From contig VXRC01000038.1 of NCBI GenBank assembly GCA_009838645.1, positions 1 to 64,000 on the forward strand: a stretch of 64,000 bases of DNA, in the 5' to 3' direction. Positions 44,580 through 53,563 of the stretch are shown one piece after another. The stretch is from Gemmatimonadota bacterium (GTDB lineage Bacteria; JAAXHH01). Position numbers and translations under genes: made by a program. Position 1 is the stretch's first letter. Every line of letters starts with the position of its first letter. The notes below the pieces were generated by a model, which saw only the letters and a list, made by a program, of their open reading frames with translations, had not been told where the DNA came from and searched no databases.

Positions 44580-45548
44580 ATGGAAGCATCACTGAATACG
44601 CCCAGGGGGCTCGGCCGCGCGCCTCATATCATCGCGGCGTTGTCCGTACCCGTGAGCGAAGCGGGTGAAATCGACTTCGAAGTCTTCGCCCGGGACCTGG
44701 AAAGAACCGCGGGGTACGGGATAGAACCCGCGGTGCTCATGGATACCTACCAGATCAACCACTGCACGTTGGAGGATCAGGTCAGGGGGTTGGAAACGAC
44801 GCGGGAAGTCATGAACGGGCGGGCGTTTACGGCGGGCGTGTACGTGGAGGACGAGATCCGGGGAGACGGGATCGAGGACATCATCCATGCGTACCAGGCC
44901 AAGATAGAGCAGCTGGAGAACCGGTACGGCGCGAGTCCGATCGTATTCCAGACCGAGCGCTTGAAAGATGCGGACGCCGCCACCGTGGTCCGCGTCTACG
45001 AGGGGCTGGCCGAAGCCTCCCGCGGCGGACTGAAGGCATTCGAACTAAGCCCGGTCTTCGCACCGAACGGCTGGATGTTTCCCGATGACGCGCTGATCGA
45101 GATCCTGGCCGGCGACAAGTGGGCGGGCGCGAAACACTCGTCCCTGGATCCATCCATGGAATGGGTGCTGCTGCGGAAGGTCCATCAAATCGGAAAGAAG
45201 CTCTACACGGGGAACGACTACGATTTCGCCTCCATGATCTTCAACGGAAGCGACGCGCTGCTGGGTATCGCGACCTTTATGCCCGACAAGTTCCGGGAAC
45301 TCGCGGATGCCTTGCGGGACGGCGACCTTGCGCGGTACCACGACCTGGGGAACCGGATGGAATTCCTGGGGCGGGTCGCGTTCCAGCCGCCCGTGCCGGC
45401 CTACAAGCACAGCGCGGCCATGGTGAAGAAGATGCGCGGCTGGTACCCCACGGACTACGTGCTGCCCGACAACCCCCTCAGGCGGGACGAGGCCCACCGG
45501 GAAGCGCTGCGAGTAGCCCTCGAAAACCTGGACATTCCCTGCGGCTAA
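44580..45548 (+). CDS. DapA-family (dihydrodipicolinate synthase-like) protein
   Basis: A 322-residue TIM-barrel protein. K185 in WAGAKHSSLD matches the Schiff-base lysine of the DapA/NanA superfamily, and ALSVPVSEAGEIDFEVFARD is the family's N-terminal strand and helix. Other catalytic residues differ from DapA (no GTTGE loop; the strand reads LMDTYQINHCTLED), so lysine biosynthesis is unlikely. AAGGAG precedes the ATG at 44580, 42 bases after nth. Confidence 0.8.
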   Translation: MEASLNTPRGLGRAPHIIAALSVPVSEAGEIDFEVFARDLERTAGYGIEPAVLMDTYQINHCTLEDQVRGLETTREVMNGRAFTAGVYVEDEIRGDGIEDIIHAYQAKIEQLENRYGASPIVFQTERLKDADAATVVRVYEGLAEASRGGLKAFELSPVFAPNGWMFPDDALIEILAGDKWAGAKHSSLDPSMEWVLLRKVHQIGKKLYTGNDYDFASMIFNGSDALLGIATFMPDKFRELADALRDGDLARYHDLGNRMEFLGRVAFQPPVPAYKHSAAMVKKMRGWYPTDYVLPDNPLRRDEAHREALRVALENLDIPCG

Positions 45549-45556
45549 AGCGGCCG

Positions 45557-46342
45557 CTACCGCCGGGTGTACCGCGCCAGGAGACTCGAGATCTCGCGGG
45601 TCAGTTCGCTCGTCTTGTCGCCGTCGCGCGTTAGCGTGCTTTCAAGAGCGTCCGCCAGGGCGGCGATCTCATCGCAAAATGCCTGGTGTTCCCGGGCGTG
45701 TCTGGAGAGCGCGGCGCGCAGGTCGGCGAGTATCTCCACCGCCCTCACATCGGGTTCGCCGGGATCCTCCGCGGCTACCTCGGGCTGCACATCTTCCGCG
45801 GCTTCCACCAGGTCTTCTGCAGCTTCCACCAGGTCTTCCGCCGTTTCCTCGTGATCCGTGACCGCGGGGTCGTCCCCGGGCCGGGCGTCTTCCGCGTCCA
45901 CCGCGCCTTCCGTGTCCGCGCGATCTTCTGCTGGCTGCGCGACTTCCGCCGTTACAGCGTCTTCCGCCGCTTCCACGCCTTCGTCACCGCGTCCGGGCGT
46001 TTCTTCCATGTCGTCTTCAGGCGCTGATCCGCCAGCGGCGTCTACCTCGTCCGGACCGATGCCGGCTTGCGATTCGGAGGAAGACTCCGGTGATAGCTCG
46101 ACATCCAGGGGCGCCCGGCCGTACTGGCGGCGCGTTGTACCATTCGAATCAGGAATCGCCGGCGCTGATTGGCCGATCGGCGGATGCATGAACAAGTCGA
46201 TGGATTCCCTGGACACGAAGTACCTGCCGTCTTCCATGTAGTATTCCAGCTTGCCGTCTTCGCACATCTGCGTCACCTGGTCGGGCAATCTCATCATCAT
46301 GTCCGCAGTTTCCCTCAAGGTCATCCACTGCGTCTCCGGCAT
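45557..46342 (-). CDS. MerR/excisionase-type helix-turn-helix protein with a long acidic tail
   Basis: A 261-residue protein. Residues 1 to about 50 form a helix-turn-helix of the excisionase/MerR type (WMTLRETADMMMRLPDQV ... GRYFVSRESIDLFM). Residues about 80-195 are low-complexity and acidic, with an exact AEDLVEA duplication. The last 65 residues form predicted helices (ILADLRAALSRHAREHQ). GGGAGGAGAAG immediately before the ATG at 46342 is an excellent ribosome site. Function unknown: perhaps a DNA-binding structural or regulatory protein. Confidence 0.78.
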   Translation of the reverse strand: MPETQWMTLRETADMMMRLPDQVTQMCEDGKLEYYMEDGRYFVSRESIDLFMHPPIGQSAPAIPDSNGTTRRQYGRAPLDVELSPESSSESQAGIGPDEVDAAGGSAPEDDMEETPGRGDEGVEAAEDAVTAEVAQPAEDRADTEGAVDAEDARPGDDPAVTDHEETAEDLVEAAEDLVEAAEDVQPEVAAEDPGEPDVRAVEILADLRAALSRHAREHQAFCDEIAALADALESTLTRDGDKTSELTREISSLLARYTRR

Positions 46343-46423
46343 CTTCTCCTCCCGTGCTTGTAAATGTACTGCCCGCAAGCCCTTGTTCCGGCCCGTTTTC
46401 GAGTTCGGCTCATCCGTCGTTAC

Positions 46424-46699
46424 TTAGAAAACCTCTCCGGCTACCTGCCTGCCGTCAATTCGCAATTGCAATCTAACGCTCAACAGCGCTTTGGCAAACA
46501 CTTCCACGCGGTGTTCGTCGGTGCCGATCCGCAGATTCGTGCTCAATATGCGCGTTTTCCGCAGCGACACGCGGCGGATGCTGCGATCCCTGCAGACTCC
46601 GTCGACGTACAGCCGGGCGTCCTGGGTCCAGGTGCTGAATGCCCTGATCTCATGGCCTTTGAATTCCGTCCTGCATTCGACGCCTTCCGGGTTCGCCAT
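46424..46699 (-). CDS. Small hypothetical protein
   Basis: A 91-residue protein without a family I recognise. Alternating residues (KGHEIRAFSTWTQDARLYVDG ... VEVFAKALLSVRLQLRIDG) predict a compact beta-sheet. Its ATG lies six bases after the stop of the DUF2851 gene, and GGAG stands about 14 bases before it, so translation is probably coupled. Confidence 0.55.
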   Translation of the reverse strand: MANPEGVECRTEFKGHEIRAFSTWTQDARLYVDGVCRDRSIRRVSLRKTRILSTNLRIGTDEHRVEVFAKALLSVRLQLRIDGRQVAGEVF

Positions 46700-46705
46700 G
46701 TTGCT

Positions 46706-48199
46706 TCAACTCCGTGTGAAGTGCGTCGAACCGCTCATCACGCATTGGCCGCAGTCCTTGCTACGGCAGGTCTCGAGATCAATCTGCAACAGGCCCTGTT
46801 GAAGGACGGCCCGGTCGATGGAGGCCTTTTTCTCAGGCGTATCGATGAAAAGCAGATTCGTCATCGCCTGGACCACGCTGTTGTTCGCCTGCCGGCCGTA
46901 ACCGGCGTACATTTCCCGGACGAGGTTCATCCGGTCCGACTGGCTGTCCCGGTCGGCGAGGGCGTAGATGAATGGAAGGACCACGTCGACCATTATGCCT
47001 CGCTGGCGGTCGCGGCCCATCAGCGCATTGCGCGCCGTTCGCGAGGTCTCCCCGAACACCGTGTGTCTCAACCAGTAGTCGCCGGGCAACGGCCGGATCA
47101 TTTCCTCGAGCTTCCGCGCGGTCTGCCGCAGCAAAGCGACGGGTCCCCGGCCGGCGCCGGCGTTCATCGGGCCGGCGATCAGCGTGTCCAGGCCATCCTG
47201 CAGGCCCGACGCGATAAAATAACTCATAGCGGCAAGCCGGACCGTGGGGAAGTTAAAGGGTCTTAACCGGAAAAACAACCAGTCATGTTCCCGCATGGGA
47301 CGGGCGGGAATGGACGGACGGAAGGCTTCCCAGCGCGTTTCTATTTCCCTGACGTACGGGTCGTCCGGGATTTCGCCGCCGTAGGAGAGCCGCTGTGAGG
47401 GCAGCAGCCCGGCTGCCCCGAAAATCAAGGCCTGCAGATCGATGATGCGATGGCCGCCCCCTGTGCCGATCAGAGCGCGGATCGTCGCCAGGGGCAGGCG
47501 CCGGGCAAGCGACTGGCAGGCATCGGTATTCTTCGTGTAACCCGCGGCCCGCATGGCGAACTCATAGAGCGTCTGTTCCGCAGAAACCTGTTCCATCCTC
47601 CCGGACATTTCCGCCGCCTTATTCCGAAACCGGTCGGATCCCTTCCGGTCCAGCAACGCGTGAACGCGCTCGACCGACAGCAGTTTCATCAGGTCCTGGC
47701 AGGGGTAGCTGGCAGGGGCCGGGTCCTCCGTTTTTAGCCTGTATTGTTTTTGTATCCGGTCCAGGCCGTGCCTGAGGTGCTCGGATAACACCAGCGTTGG
47801 GACGAACTGCCCATTCTGTTTCCTGACGGCCGGAAGCTTCTCGTCATGCCACAGGACGACGTGCAGCACGACATTGTTGTAAAGCGGGTCGCTCGTATGG
47901 CCGCGCCGACGCCAGTCGGCGGGTCTGATATGGATTTCCACGTCTCCCCTGAGGCGCTTCCCGGGTCCGAAGGACAGAACCGCCTGGAGAAAATCGGGGC
48001 CGCTGTCGGGATTCAAGGTGCCGGGATGATGGACCCTGAGTGTCCGGCCGTCGGTGAGCCGGAGCCTTCCGGTCCGCCCGGTCCGCCCGGTCCGCCCCGC
48101 CCGCGCCAGCCCCTTCTGCCACAGATGCCAGATGAGCGCTTCTGCGATTTCCGAATCGGCGATTTGGTTCATATTACCTGTTTCAGCATGTTCTTTCAT
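46706..48199 (-). CDS. DUF2851 family protein
   Basis: A 497-residue protein matching DUF2851, a family mainly of FCB bacteria. The conserved block is VHHPGTLNPDSGPDFLQA ... GDVEIHIRPADWRRRGHTSD ... YNNVVLHVVLWHDE near the N-terminus, whose H/D/E residues look like a nuclease-type site, although function is unproven. In-frame 9-bp repeats at 48071-48097 give a GRTGRTGRTGR stretch ahead of the conserved block. An ATG at 48172, with ACAGG upstream, is an alternative start. Confidence 0.82.
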   Translation of the reverse strand: MKEHAETGNMNQIADSEIAEALIWHLWQKGLARAGRTGRTGRTGRLRLTDGRTLRVHHPGTLNPDSGPDFLQAVLSFGPGKRLRGDVEIHIRPADWRRRGHTSDPLYNNVVLHVVLWHDEKLPAVRKQNGQFVPTLVLSEHLRHGLDRIQKQYRLKTEDPAPASYPCQDLMKLLSVERVHALLDRKGSDRFRNKAAEMSGRMEQVSAEQTLYEFAMRAAGYTKNTDACQSLARRLPLATIRALIGTGGGHRIIDLQALIFGAAGLLPSQRLSYGGEIPDDPYVREIETRWEAFRPSIPARPMREHDWLFFRLRPFNFPTVRLAAMSYFIASGLQDGLDTLIAGPMNAGAGRGPVALLRQTARKLEEMIRPLPGDYWLRHTVFGETSRTARNALMGRDRQRGIMVDVVLPFIYALADRDSQSDRMNLVREMYAGYGRQANNSVVQAMTNLLFIDTPEKKASIDRAVLQQGLLQIDLETCRSKDCGQCVMSGSTHFTRS

Positions 48200-48299
48200 G
48201 CCTGGTCTCTAACCCAATAGTCGGAAGAACATCATCAGTCTCGCATGCCGCAGTCCGAAGGCGATGCGCGGCCCTTCGGTTGTCCGGGACATCAGGCAA

Positions 48300-48334
48300 T
48301 TGACACTGGTTTTTTCTGGTGATTGGGTTATAAT
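48300..48334 (+). promoter_or_regulatory. Possible promoter for plsC and the HAD gene
   Basis: A perfect TTGACA (48300-48305) and a perfect TATAAT (48329-48334) are present, but 23 bases apart instead of about 17. The TATAAT may work with another -35 or an activator. The GTG of plsC lies 58 bases further on. Confidence 0.3.
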
Positions 48335-48392
48335 CCGGTTTAAAGCCGGAAGGCGCCCCCGTCCATCCGAATCTCACGAGTCCGGTGACCGC

Positions 48393-49112
48393 GTGACCGC
48401 AGCCTATTCCATCCTGCAGATCATCAGTGTGCTGGTCTTCACCCTGTTGTTCGGGCTGTCGGCCATGTTGCTGTCCCCATTCAATCCTTCGGGGCGCCTG
48501 GTCCACTGGTTCGCCCGCTGGTGGGCGCGAACCCTGTTGTGGGTGGGCCGCGTGCCGGTACGACTTGAAGGGCTGGACAATATCCCAGGAGGGCAGCCGT
48601 GCGTGCTGGTCTCCAATCATGCCAGCGCGGCGGACATACCCATCCTGTTCGGTTCGCTGCCCATCCAGTTCAGGATCATCGCCAAGGATTCCCTGTTCCA
48701 CATACCGGTCCTGGGATGGTGCATGCGGCTGGCCGGCTACATCAGCATCAACCGTACCAATCCGAAGAAAGCCATGCGGAGTCTCAAGAAGGCGGCCCGG
48801 CAGATCAGGGAAGGGTTTCCCGCGGTGGTCTTCCCGGAAGGCACGAGAACGCGGACCGGAGAACTGCAGCCCTTCAAGGCCGGCGCCTTCCTGCTGGCCA
48901 TAGAATCCGGCGTGCCCGTTGTGCCCGTGGGGATTTCCGGCAGCTTCGATATCCTCGTGCGCGGCAGTATGAGAATCCGGCCCGACGCGCAGGTCGCCGT
49001 GCGCATCGGGAGACCCATCGCGACCGAAGGCTATACGACGAAGGACCGGCGCGGGTTGGCCGAGCAGGCGCGGGAGGCCGTCGAGGAATGCCTGCGACGG
49101 GAAGGCCGGTAG
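48393..49112 (+). CDS. plsC: 1-acyl-sn-glycerol-3-phosphate acyltransferase
   Basis: A membrane-associated enzyme of 239 residues that acylates lysophosphatidic acid. An N-terminal membrane helix (about residues 7-28) precedes the NHxxxxD motif (NHASAAD, H76 and D81) and the FPEGTRT motif near residue 150, which bind catalysis and phosphate. The GTG at 48393 is chosen from domain extent; the ribosome site is weak. The HAD gene follows after two bases. Confidence 0.9.
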   Translation: MTAAYSILQIISVLVFTLLFGLSAMLLSPFNPSGRLVHWFARWWARTLLWVGRVPVRLEGLDNIPGGQPCVLVSNHASAADIPILFGSLPIQFRIIAKDSLFHIPVLGWCMRLAGYISINRTNPKKAMRSLKKAARQIREGFPAVVFPEGTRTRTGELQPFKAGAFLLAIESGVPVVPVGISGSFDILVRGSMRIRPDAQVAVRIGRPIATEGYTTKDRRGLAEQAREAVEECLRREGR

Positions 49113-49114
49113 GG

Positions 49115-49840
49115 ATGGCGCGCCCGGCGGGTTCGGTTTTTAAAGCAGGCAACGCGGTCCTGTTCGATCTCGACGACACCCTGGCCGACCGCGACCGGGC
49201 GAGAGACCGGTTCTTTTCGTTTCTGCTGGACACGTACTTCCCGGAGCTGAAGCGGGGAGGAACTCCATGGTCCGAGCGCATGGACACGCTGCGCGGCCTC
49301 GATCGGGCAGGCCGGGGCAGCAAGGCCGCGATCCACGACTATCTTTTCGGTGAGCGTCCGGTCCGCCTGGTCCGCCCGGTCATGCCCGCTACGGCCTTTG
49401 TCGAGTTGATGCGCAGCAAAATCGCCAGCTATACCTCCTGGTCGGAAGGAGCCGAGCCGCTGTTGAGATGCCTTCAGGCCAGAAAGCACCCCTTGGCCGT
49501 GGTCACCAATGGTTCTAAATCCCAGCGAGACAAAATCGAAGCCCTGGAAGCGTCGAGGTATTTCGAAGCGGTGCTCATTTCCGGGGAAGTAGGCATCGCC
49601 AAGCCGGATCCCCGCATATTTCGGCAGGCGCTGTCCCGGCTGAACGCCGCGCCCGGTCGGTCCGTTTTCGTGGGGGACAGCATGGAACACGATATAGCCG
49701 GCGCTCGAAAGGCCGGGATGATGACGGTCTACATCAAGAAGGGAGAGGCGGAAGATCCCGATGACGCCCTGTGTGACCTGGTCGTTTCCGATCTCAGGGA
49801 ATTGTCGGACCTGGTCATCGGTCTTGACGCCTGTACATAA
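49115..49840 (+). CDS. HAD-superfamily hydrolase (YjjG-like)
   Basis: A 241-residue phosphatase. Motif I is LFDLDDTLAD (nucleophile and acid/base aspartates), motif II VVTNG, motif III the lysine in GIAKPDPRIF and motif IV GDSMEHDIAGA. The helical cap between motifs I and II places it among the nucleotidase/phosphoglycolate-phosphatase-like members. GGCCGGTAGGG precedes the ATG. It overlaps nothing, but follows plsC by two bases, so the two are co-transcribed. Confidence 0.88.
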   Translation: MARPAGSVFKAGNAVLFDLDDTLADRDRARDRFFSFLLDTYFPELKRGGTPWSERMDTLRGLDRAGRGSKAAIHDYLFGERPVRLVRPVMPATAFVELMRSKIASYTSWSEGAEPLLRCLQARKHPLAVVTNGSKSQRDKIEALEASRYFEAVLISGEVGIAKPDPRIFRQALSRLNAAPGRSVFVGDSMEHDIAGARKAGMMTVYIKKGEAEDPDDALCDLVVSDLRELSDLVIGLDACT

Positions 49841-49867
49841 ACCATTTTTGCAAGGAGCGTATTTAAA

Positions 49868-50491
49868 ATGAGACGATCTCCCCTGACCTGGACACTGGCC
49901 CTTTGCGTTGTCCTCTTCGTATCCGGTTGCACGGAAGACACCCCTCCCGTGGAAGAAGCGGCGACCGCCCCGGATGCGGGCGCGGCGGCCCCGGATGCGG
50001 GCGCGGCGGCCCCGGATGCGGGCGCGATCACCTCGGATGCGGACGCGACGGCCCCGGATGCGGGCGCGGCGTCCGTCTCGGCGGTGGATGGTCTGCTGTC
50101 GGAACACATGGCCGCCGAAGCCATGCTGACGGCGCACTTCGTGGCGGCCGCGGTAAAGGCAGGCATGAGCACGGAGGAGATAAACGGCGCACTGGCCGCG
50201 GTCGCCGATGGGTCCGCCATCAGTGAATTCTGGGTAAGCGACGAGACCGGCCGGGTGGTGTATACGAATATTCCAGAAGTGGAGTTCGCTTTCCCCACCG
50301 ACCCGGACGACGAATCCCAGGCGGCACCGTTCGCGGCGCTGCTGACCGGCGGTCAGGCGGTCGTCGACCAGGATTTCATGCCCCGGGAACTAGACGGCAT
50401 GGTCTTCAAGTACGTAGGCGCGCCCGGGGTGGACCAGGCGCGCATCGTGCAGGTAGGCGTGGCGGCGCCGGCGGATTCGGCCGCGCCCTGA
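49868..50491 (+). CDS. Lipoprotein with seven-residue repeats and a Cache-like domain
   Basis: A 207-residue protein. The signal peptide ends in the lipobox LFVSGC (residues 16-21). Residues 34-68 are five copies of a seven-residue unit, APDAGAA or variants, encoded by 21-bp tandem repeats (49967-50071), probably a flexible tether. The remaining part (SEFWVSDETGRVVYTNIP ... PFAALLTGG ... VFKYVGAPGVDQARIVQVG) looks like a small Cache/PAS-type sensor fold. AAGGAG lies before the ATG. Function unknown. Confidence 0.7.
   Translation: MRRSPLTWTLALCVVLFVSGCTEDTPPVEEAATAPDAGAAAPDAGAAAPDAGAITSDADATAPDAGAASVSAVDGLLSEHMAAEAMLTAHFVAAAVKAGMSTEEINGALAAVADGSAISEFWVSDETGRVVYTNIPEVEFAFPTDPDDESQAAPFAALLTGGQAVVDQDFMPRELDGMVFKYVGAPGVDQARIVQVGVAAPADSAAP
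49967..50071 (+). repeat. 21-bp coding tandem repeat, five copies
   Basis: The unit GCCCCGGATGCGGGCGCGG plus two bases repeats in frame. The first three copies are nearly identical, the fourth (TSDADAT) is diverged and the fifth returns to consensus. Confidence 0.85.
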
Positions 50492-50581
50492 TCGACCGCG
50501 CGGGTTCCATCCGGTCGCCGAATGCTCGCTCGGGCAGACCGGCCGGCCGGCATGTCCTCCTCTGAAAGAACTGAGCCACCG

Positions 50582-52513
50582 ATGCACACCGTAACGGCAA
50601 GCGTCCACTACGAAATCACGCCGCCGTGGGCGATCCTCGAACGCAAGCTCATCGACACGATGGACGAAGCGGTCCATCCCTTTATCGAGAAGTACACTCG
50701 CCCGGACGGCTCGCTGATCTGGGCGGACACCTGGTCCGGAAGCCGGGACGGGATGGATGATTTCTACGAAGCCTTCACCAATTTCGCCCAGTACTACAGC
50801 CTGGGCGGCGGATACCATCTGCTGGAGGCGGCGGACCGGCACTGGGACGCTATCACCCGGCAACTGACCTGCTTCGGGCGGATCCATCGGGAGTATGAGC
50901 GGGGATACGACCAGTTTCACCAGAGCGAGAGCTACATCTACTTCTACCATCTCTGCCTTGCCGACCCCGACAATCCCAAGTTGCGCGACCGCGCCCGGCG
51001 GTTCGCCGGCTTCTACCTGAACGAATTCCCCGACGCACTGAACTACGATCCGGTGCATCGCATCATCCGGGCGCCCCACAACGGCAGCGGCGGACCCGCC
51101 TGGGGGATGAGCGAGGACGACAGCCGGCTGACGTACAATCCCGGCCCCGGCATGCGTGTCTACGGCCTGCCGCTGAGCGACGTCCCGGGGATCACGCACG
51201 TGGACGATCTCCAGGACCCCGCGAAGGCGCGGGTCATGGGCAGGGCCATGGCCGAGCGGTTCCGCGAGGGCGACGTGGGGAACAACCTGAGCGTCAACGG
51301 ACTCATCATGAACGCCTATCTGATGACCGGCGACGAGAAGTACCGGGACTGGCTGCTGGAGTATACCGGGGCCTGGCTGGAACGGGCCCGGGAGAACGGC
51401 GGGCTCATGCCGGACAACGTGGGGCTGGACGGGCGCGTGGGGGCCCTGCACAACGGCAAGTGGTACGGCGGCCTCTACGGCTGGACGTGGCCCCACGGGT
51501 TCTACAACCTGGGTTACGCCGCCATCACCGCGGCCAACAACGCCTACCTGCTGTCAGGGGACGCCGGCTGGTTCGACATGCCGAGGGGCATGATCGACCG
51601 TGTGCTGGAGGAGGGCATCGACGCGGATTTCGATGAAATGGCGGCCCAGATCAGCATACGGGATCACTACATCGGCGTCGACCGCAGCCTCGGTCCCGAC
51701 CGGCGAACCTTCCTCACGCCGTACCGCTACGGCGACCAGGGTTGGATGGACTACCAGCCCATGCCCGTGACGTATCCGCTGAACGTGTGGAACGTGTCGG
51801 AGGCCGACGAGGACCGGGCGCGCATGGACTTCCTGCGCGAACGCAGCGGCTATGACTGGTCGGCCGTCGTGCCCTTCAGGGACAAGGGCGACATGCATCA
51901 CGACGAGCCCTGGCTGCTCTACCTGCGGGGAGAGAATCCGGACTATCCTGAACGGATGCTGGGGGCCGCCCACGCCCTGGTCTGCCATCGACTGGCACAG
52001 ATCCGCGCCGACGATTCGGACCTGGAAGCCGGGCCGAGCATTCATCTGTGGCAGCAGTTGCAGCCCGTGACCACCGAGGCCCTCGTGCAGCTGACCATGG
52101 GATGTCCCCAGGCCATCTACTACGGCGGCATCCCCAACGCGAGGCTGCGCTACTACGACGCCGACCGCAAACGCCCGGGCTTGCCGGCCGACACGGCGGC
52201 CCTCGTCGACCGGATCGAACCGTCCCGCGTGGGCGTGCACCTGGTCAACCTGCACCCCGCGGAAACCAGGCGGGTCGTCCTGCAGGCCGGCGCCCTGTCC
52301 GAGCACACCTTTCGCATCGCCTCTCATGATGCGACCGACACGCCGTACCCCGGCGCCACGGGGGCCTACGCAGCGCCGAAGACCTCGGTATGCCGCCGGT
52401 CGCTGCAGATCGACGATTCACGCCTGCTCGTGGTGCTGCCGCCGGCCACCCGGATCCGACTGGACCTGGAGATGGCCCGTTACGTCAACCGGCCGCGGTA
52501 CGAAACCGCCTGA
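50582..52513 (+). CDS. Large hypothetical protein, probably alpha/alpha-toroid (six-hairpin glycosidase-like)
   Basis: A 643-residue soluble protein without signal peptide. Long helix pairs with GG turns and aromatic residues (FYEAFTNFAQYYSLGGGYHLL ... NLSVNGLIMNAYLMTGDEKYRDWLLEY ... GGLYGWTWPHGFYNLGYAAI) suggest an alpha/alpha toroid as in glycoside hydrolases and sugar epimerases; the last 130 residues look beta-rich. I do not recognise a specific family. The ATG at 50582 was chosen from where the conserved-looking sequence starts; the frame is open to 50522. It is convergent with the broken glycoside hydrolase, which fits a carbohydrate role. Confidence 0.75.
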   Translation: MHTVTASVHYEITPPWAILERKLIDTMDEAVHPFIEKYTRPDGSLIWADTWSGSRDGMDDFYEAFTNFAQYYSLGGGYHLLEAADRHWDAITRQLTCFGRIHREYERGYDQFHQSESYIYFYHLCLADPDNPKLRDRARRFAGFYLNEFPDALNYDPVHRIIRAPHNGSGGPAWGMSEDDSRLTYNPGPGMRVYGLPLSDVPGITHVDDLQDPAKARVMGRAMAERFREGDVGNNLSVNGLIMNAYLMTGDEKYRDWLLEYTGAWLERARENGGLMPDNVGLDGRVGALHNGKWYGGLYGWTWPHGFYNLGYAAITAANNAYLLSGDAGWFDMPRGMIDRVLEEGIDADFDEMAAQISIRDHYIGVDRSLGPDRRTFLTPYRYGDQGWMDYQPMPVTYPLNVWNVSEADEDRARMDFLRERSGYDWSAVVPFRDKGDMHHDEPWLLYLRGENPDYPERMLGAAHALVCHRLAQIRADDSDLEAGPSIHLWQQLQPVTTEALVQLTMGCPQAIYYGGIPNARLRYYDADRKRPGLPADTAALVDRIEPSRVGVHLVNLHPAETRRVVLQAGALSEHTFRIASHDATDTPYPGATGAYAAPKTSVCRRSLQIDDSRLLVVLPPATRIRLDLEMARYVNRPRYETA

Positions 52514-52529
52514 CCGGCCGTGTCTTCGG

Positions 52530-53521
52530 TCATCCGGTGAATTCGAACCGCCGGATGAGGTCCGGTTCCCGAGGGTCGAGCGGGGTGCCGTCGGGATGCA
52601 TCATGTCGTGCTGCCAGACCGCCGGGGTGGGATCGCCCTGCTTCGACTCCCAGGCCAGGTAGGTCTGTGTCCTCCCCGCCACGAGCCCCAGTTGTACCAC
52701 CCGATCCGATTTTCCGCGAACACGGGGAGCATGTCCGCGAAGGTGTTGCCGTGGTGCCGACGCAGCCACTCGGTGCAGATAACGGGCCGGCCGTGCGCAT
52801 TGCACCGGGCGAGGCTGGGACCGATGTCTTCGGCCGCCCCGTAGTAGTGGAAGGTAACGATATCGGACAGTTCGAACAGCAATGCGGAGAGGTCGTCTTC
52901 GAAGGCGTTCCACGTCCATGGTCCCGTGGTAAGCGGCTGCACGGGGTCGACGGAACGGGCCCAGGCGAAGGCGTCCTTAACGAGCGGCTGGCTCCGCAGG
53001 TCGTCGTCCGGTTCGTTGTACAGGTCCCAAACCAGCACGCGCGGGTCCGATCCGAAGCTGCCGACGATGTCCTTCACGTAGCGCTCGAGACCCGGCCAGG
53101 CGTCCCGGTCGGCCAGGCGTTCGAACCCCGGACTCGGCACCCACTGGCTGTTGTGCACGCCGGGCACCGGGCCGTCCTGGGGTCCCAGGTAGGGATCGCG
53201 TCCCCCGAAGAAGCAGTCGCAGAATAGGATGACCATGGCGCTTACGCCGTGCCGCGACGCGATAGACAGGAACCGGTCCATCCGCTCCTTCAGGCCCTCG
53301 GGGTCGTCTTCCCAGACCAGGTACTGCACGAAGACCCGCACGCTGTTGTAGCCCGCCGCGGCGGCCCAGCCCAGTTCCTGGTCGATGGTTTCCGGATCGA
53401 AAGTGGGCGCCTGCCACATTTCGGTCATATTGACGGCCGTGCGCGGCAGGTAGTTGCAGCCGCGGATCACGCCAATGTCACGGTACCAGGCGTGGGCTTT
53501 TTCTGTTGACCATCTGGTCAT
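52530..53521 (-). pseudogene. Glycoside hydrolase (clan GH-A, cellulase/xylanase-like), single-base frameshift
   Basis: The first 276 codons encode a GH-A TIM barrel: a DLYNEPDDD motif holding the acid/base glutamate, then VICTEWLRR with the nucleophile glutamate. At IGWYNWG the frame leaves homology. The continuation, LVAGRTQTYLAWESKQGDP ... PDGTPLDPREPDLIRRFEF, lies in the neighbouring frame, ending at 52530. Adding one base near the CCCC run at 52686-52689 restores a protein of about 330 residues. This is either a real frameshift or a homopolymer sequencing error; both catalytic glutamates precede it. AAAGG lies before the ATG at 53521. Confidence 0.85.
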
Positions 53522-53563
53522 GACATGCCTTTCAGGTTTATTTAAGAACTTCAGGCAGCGCCT

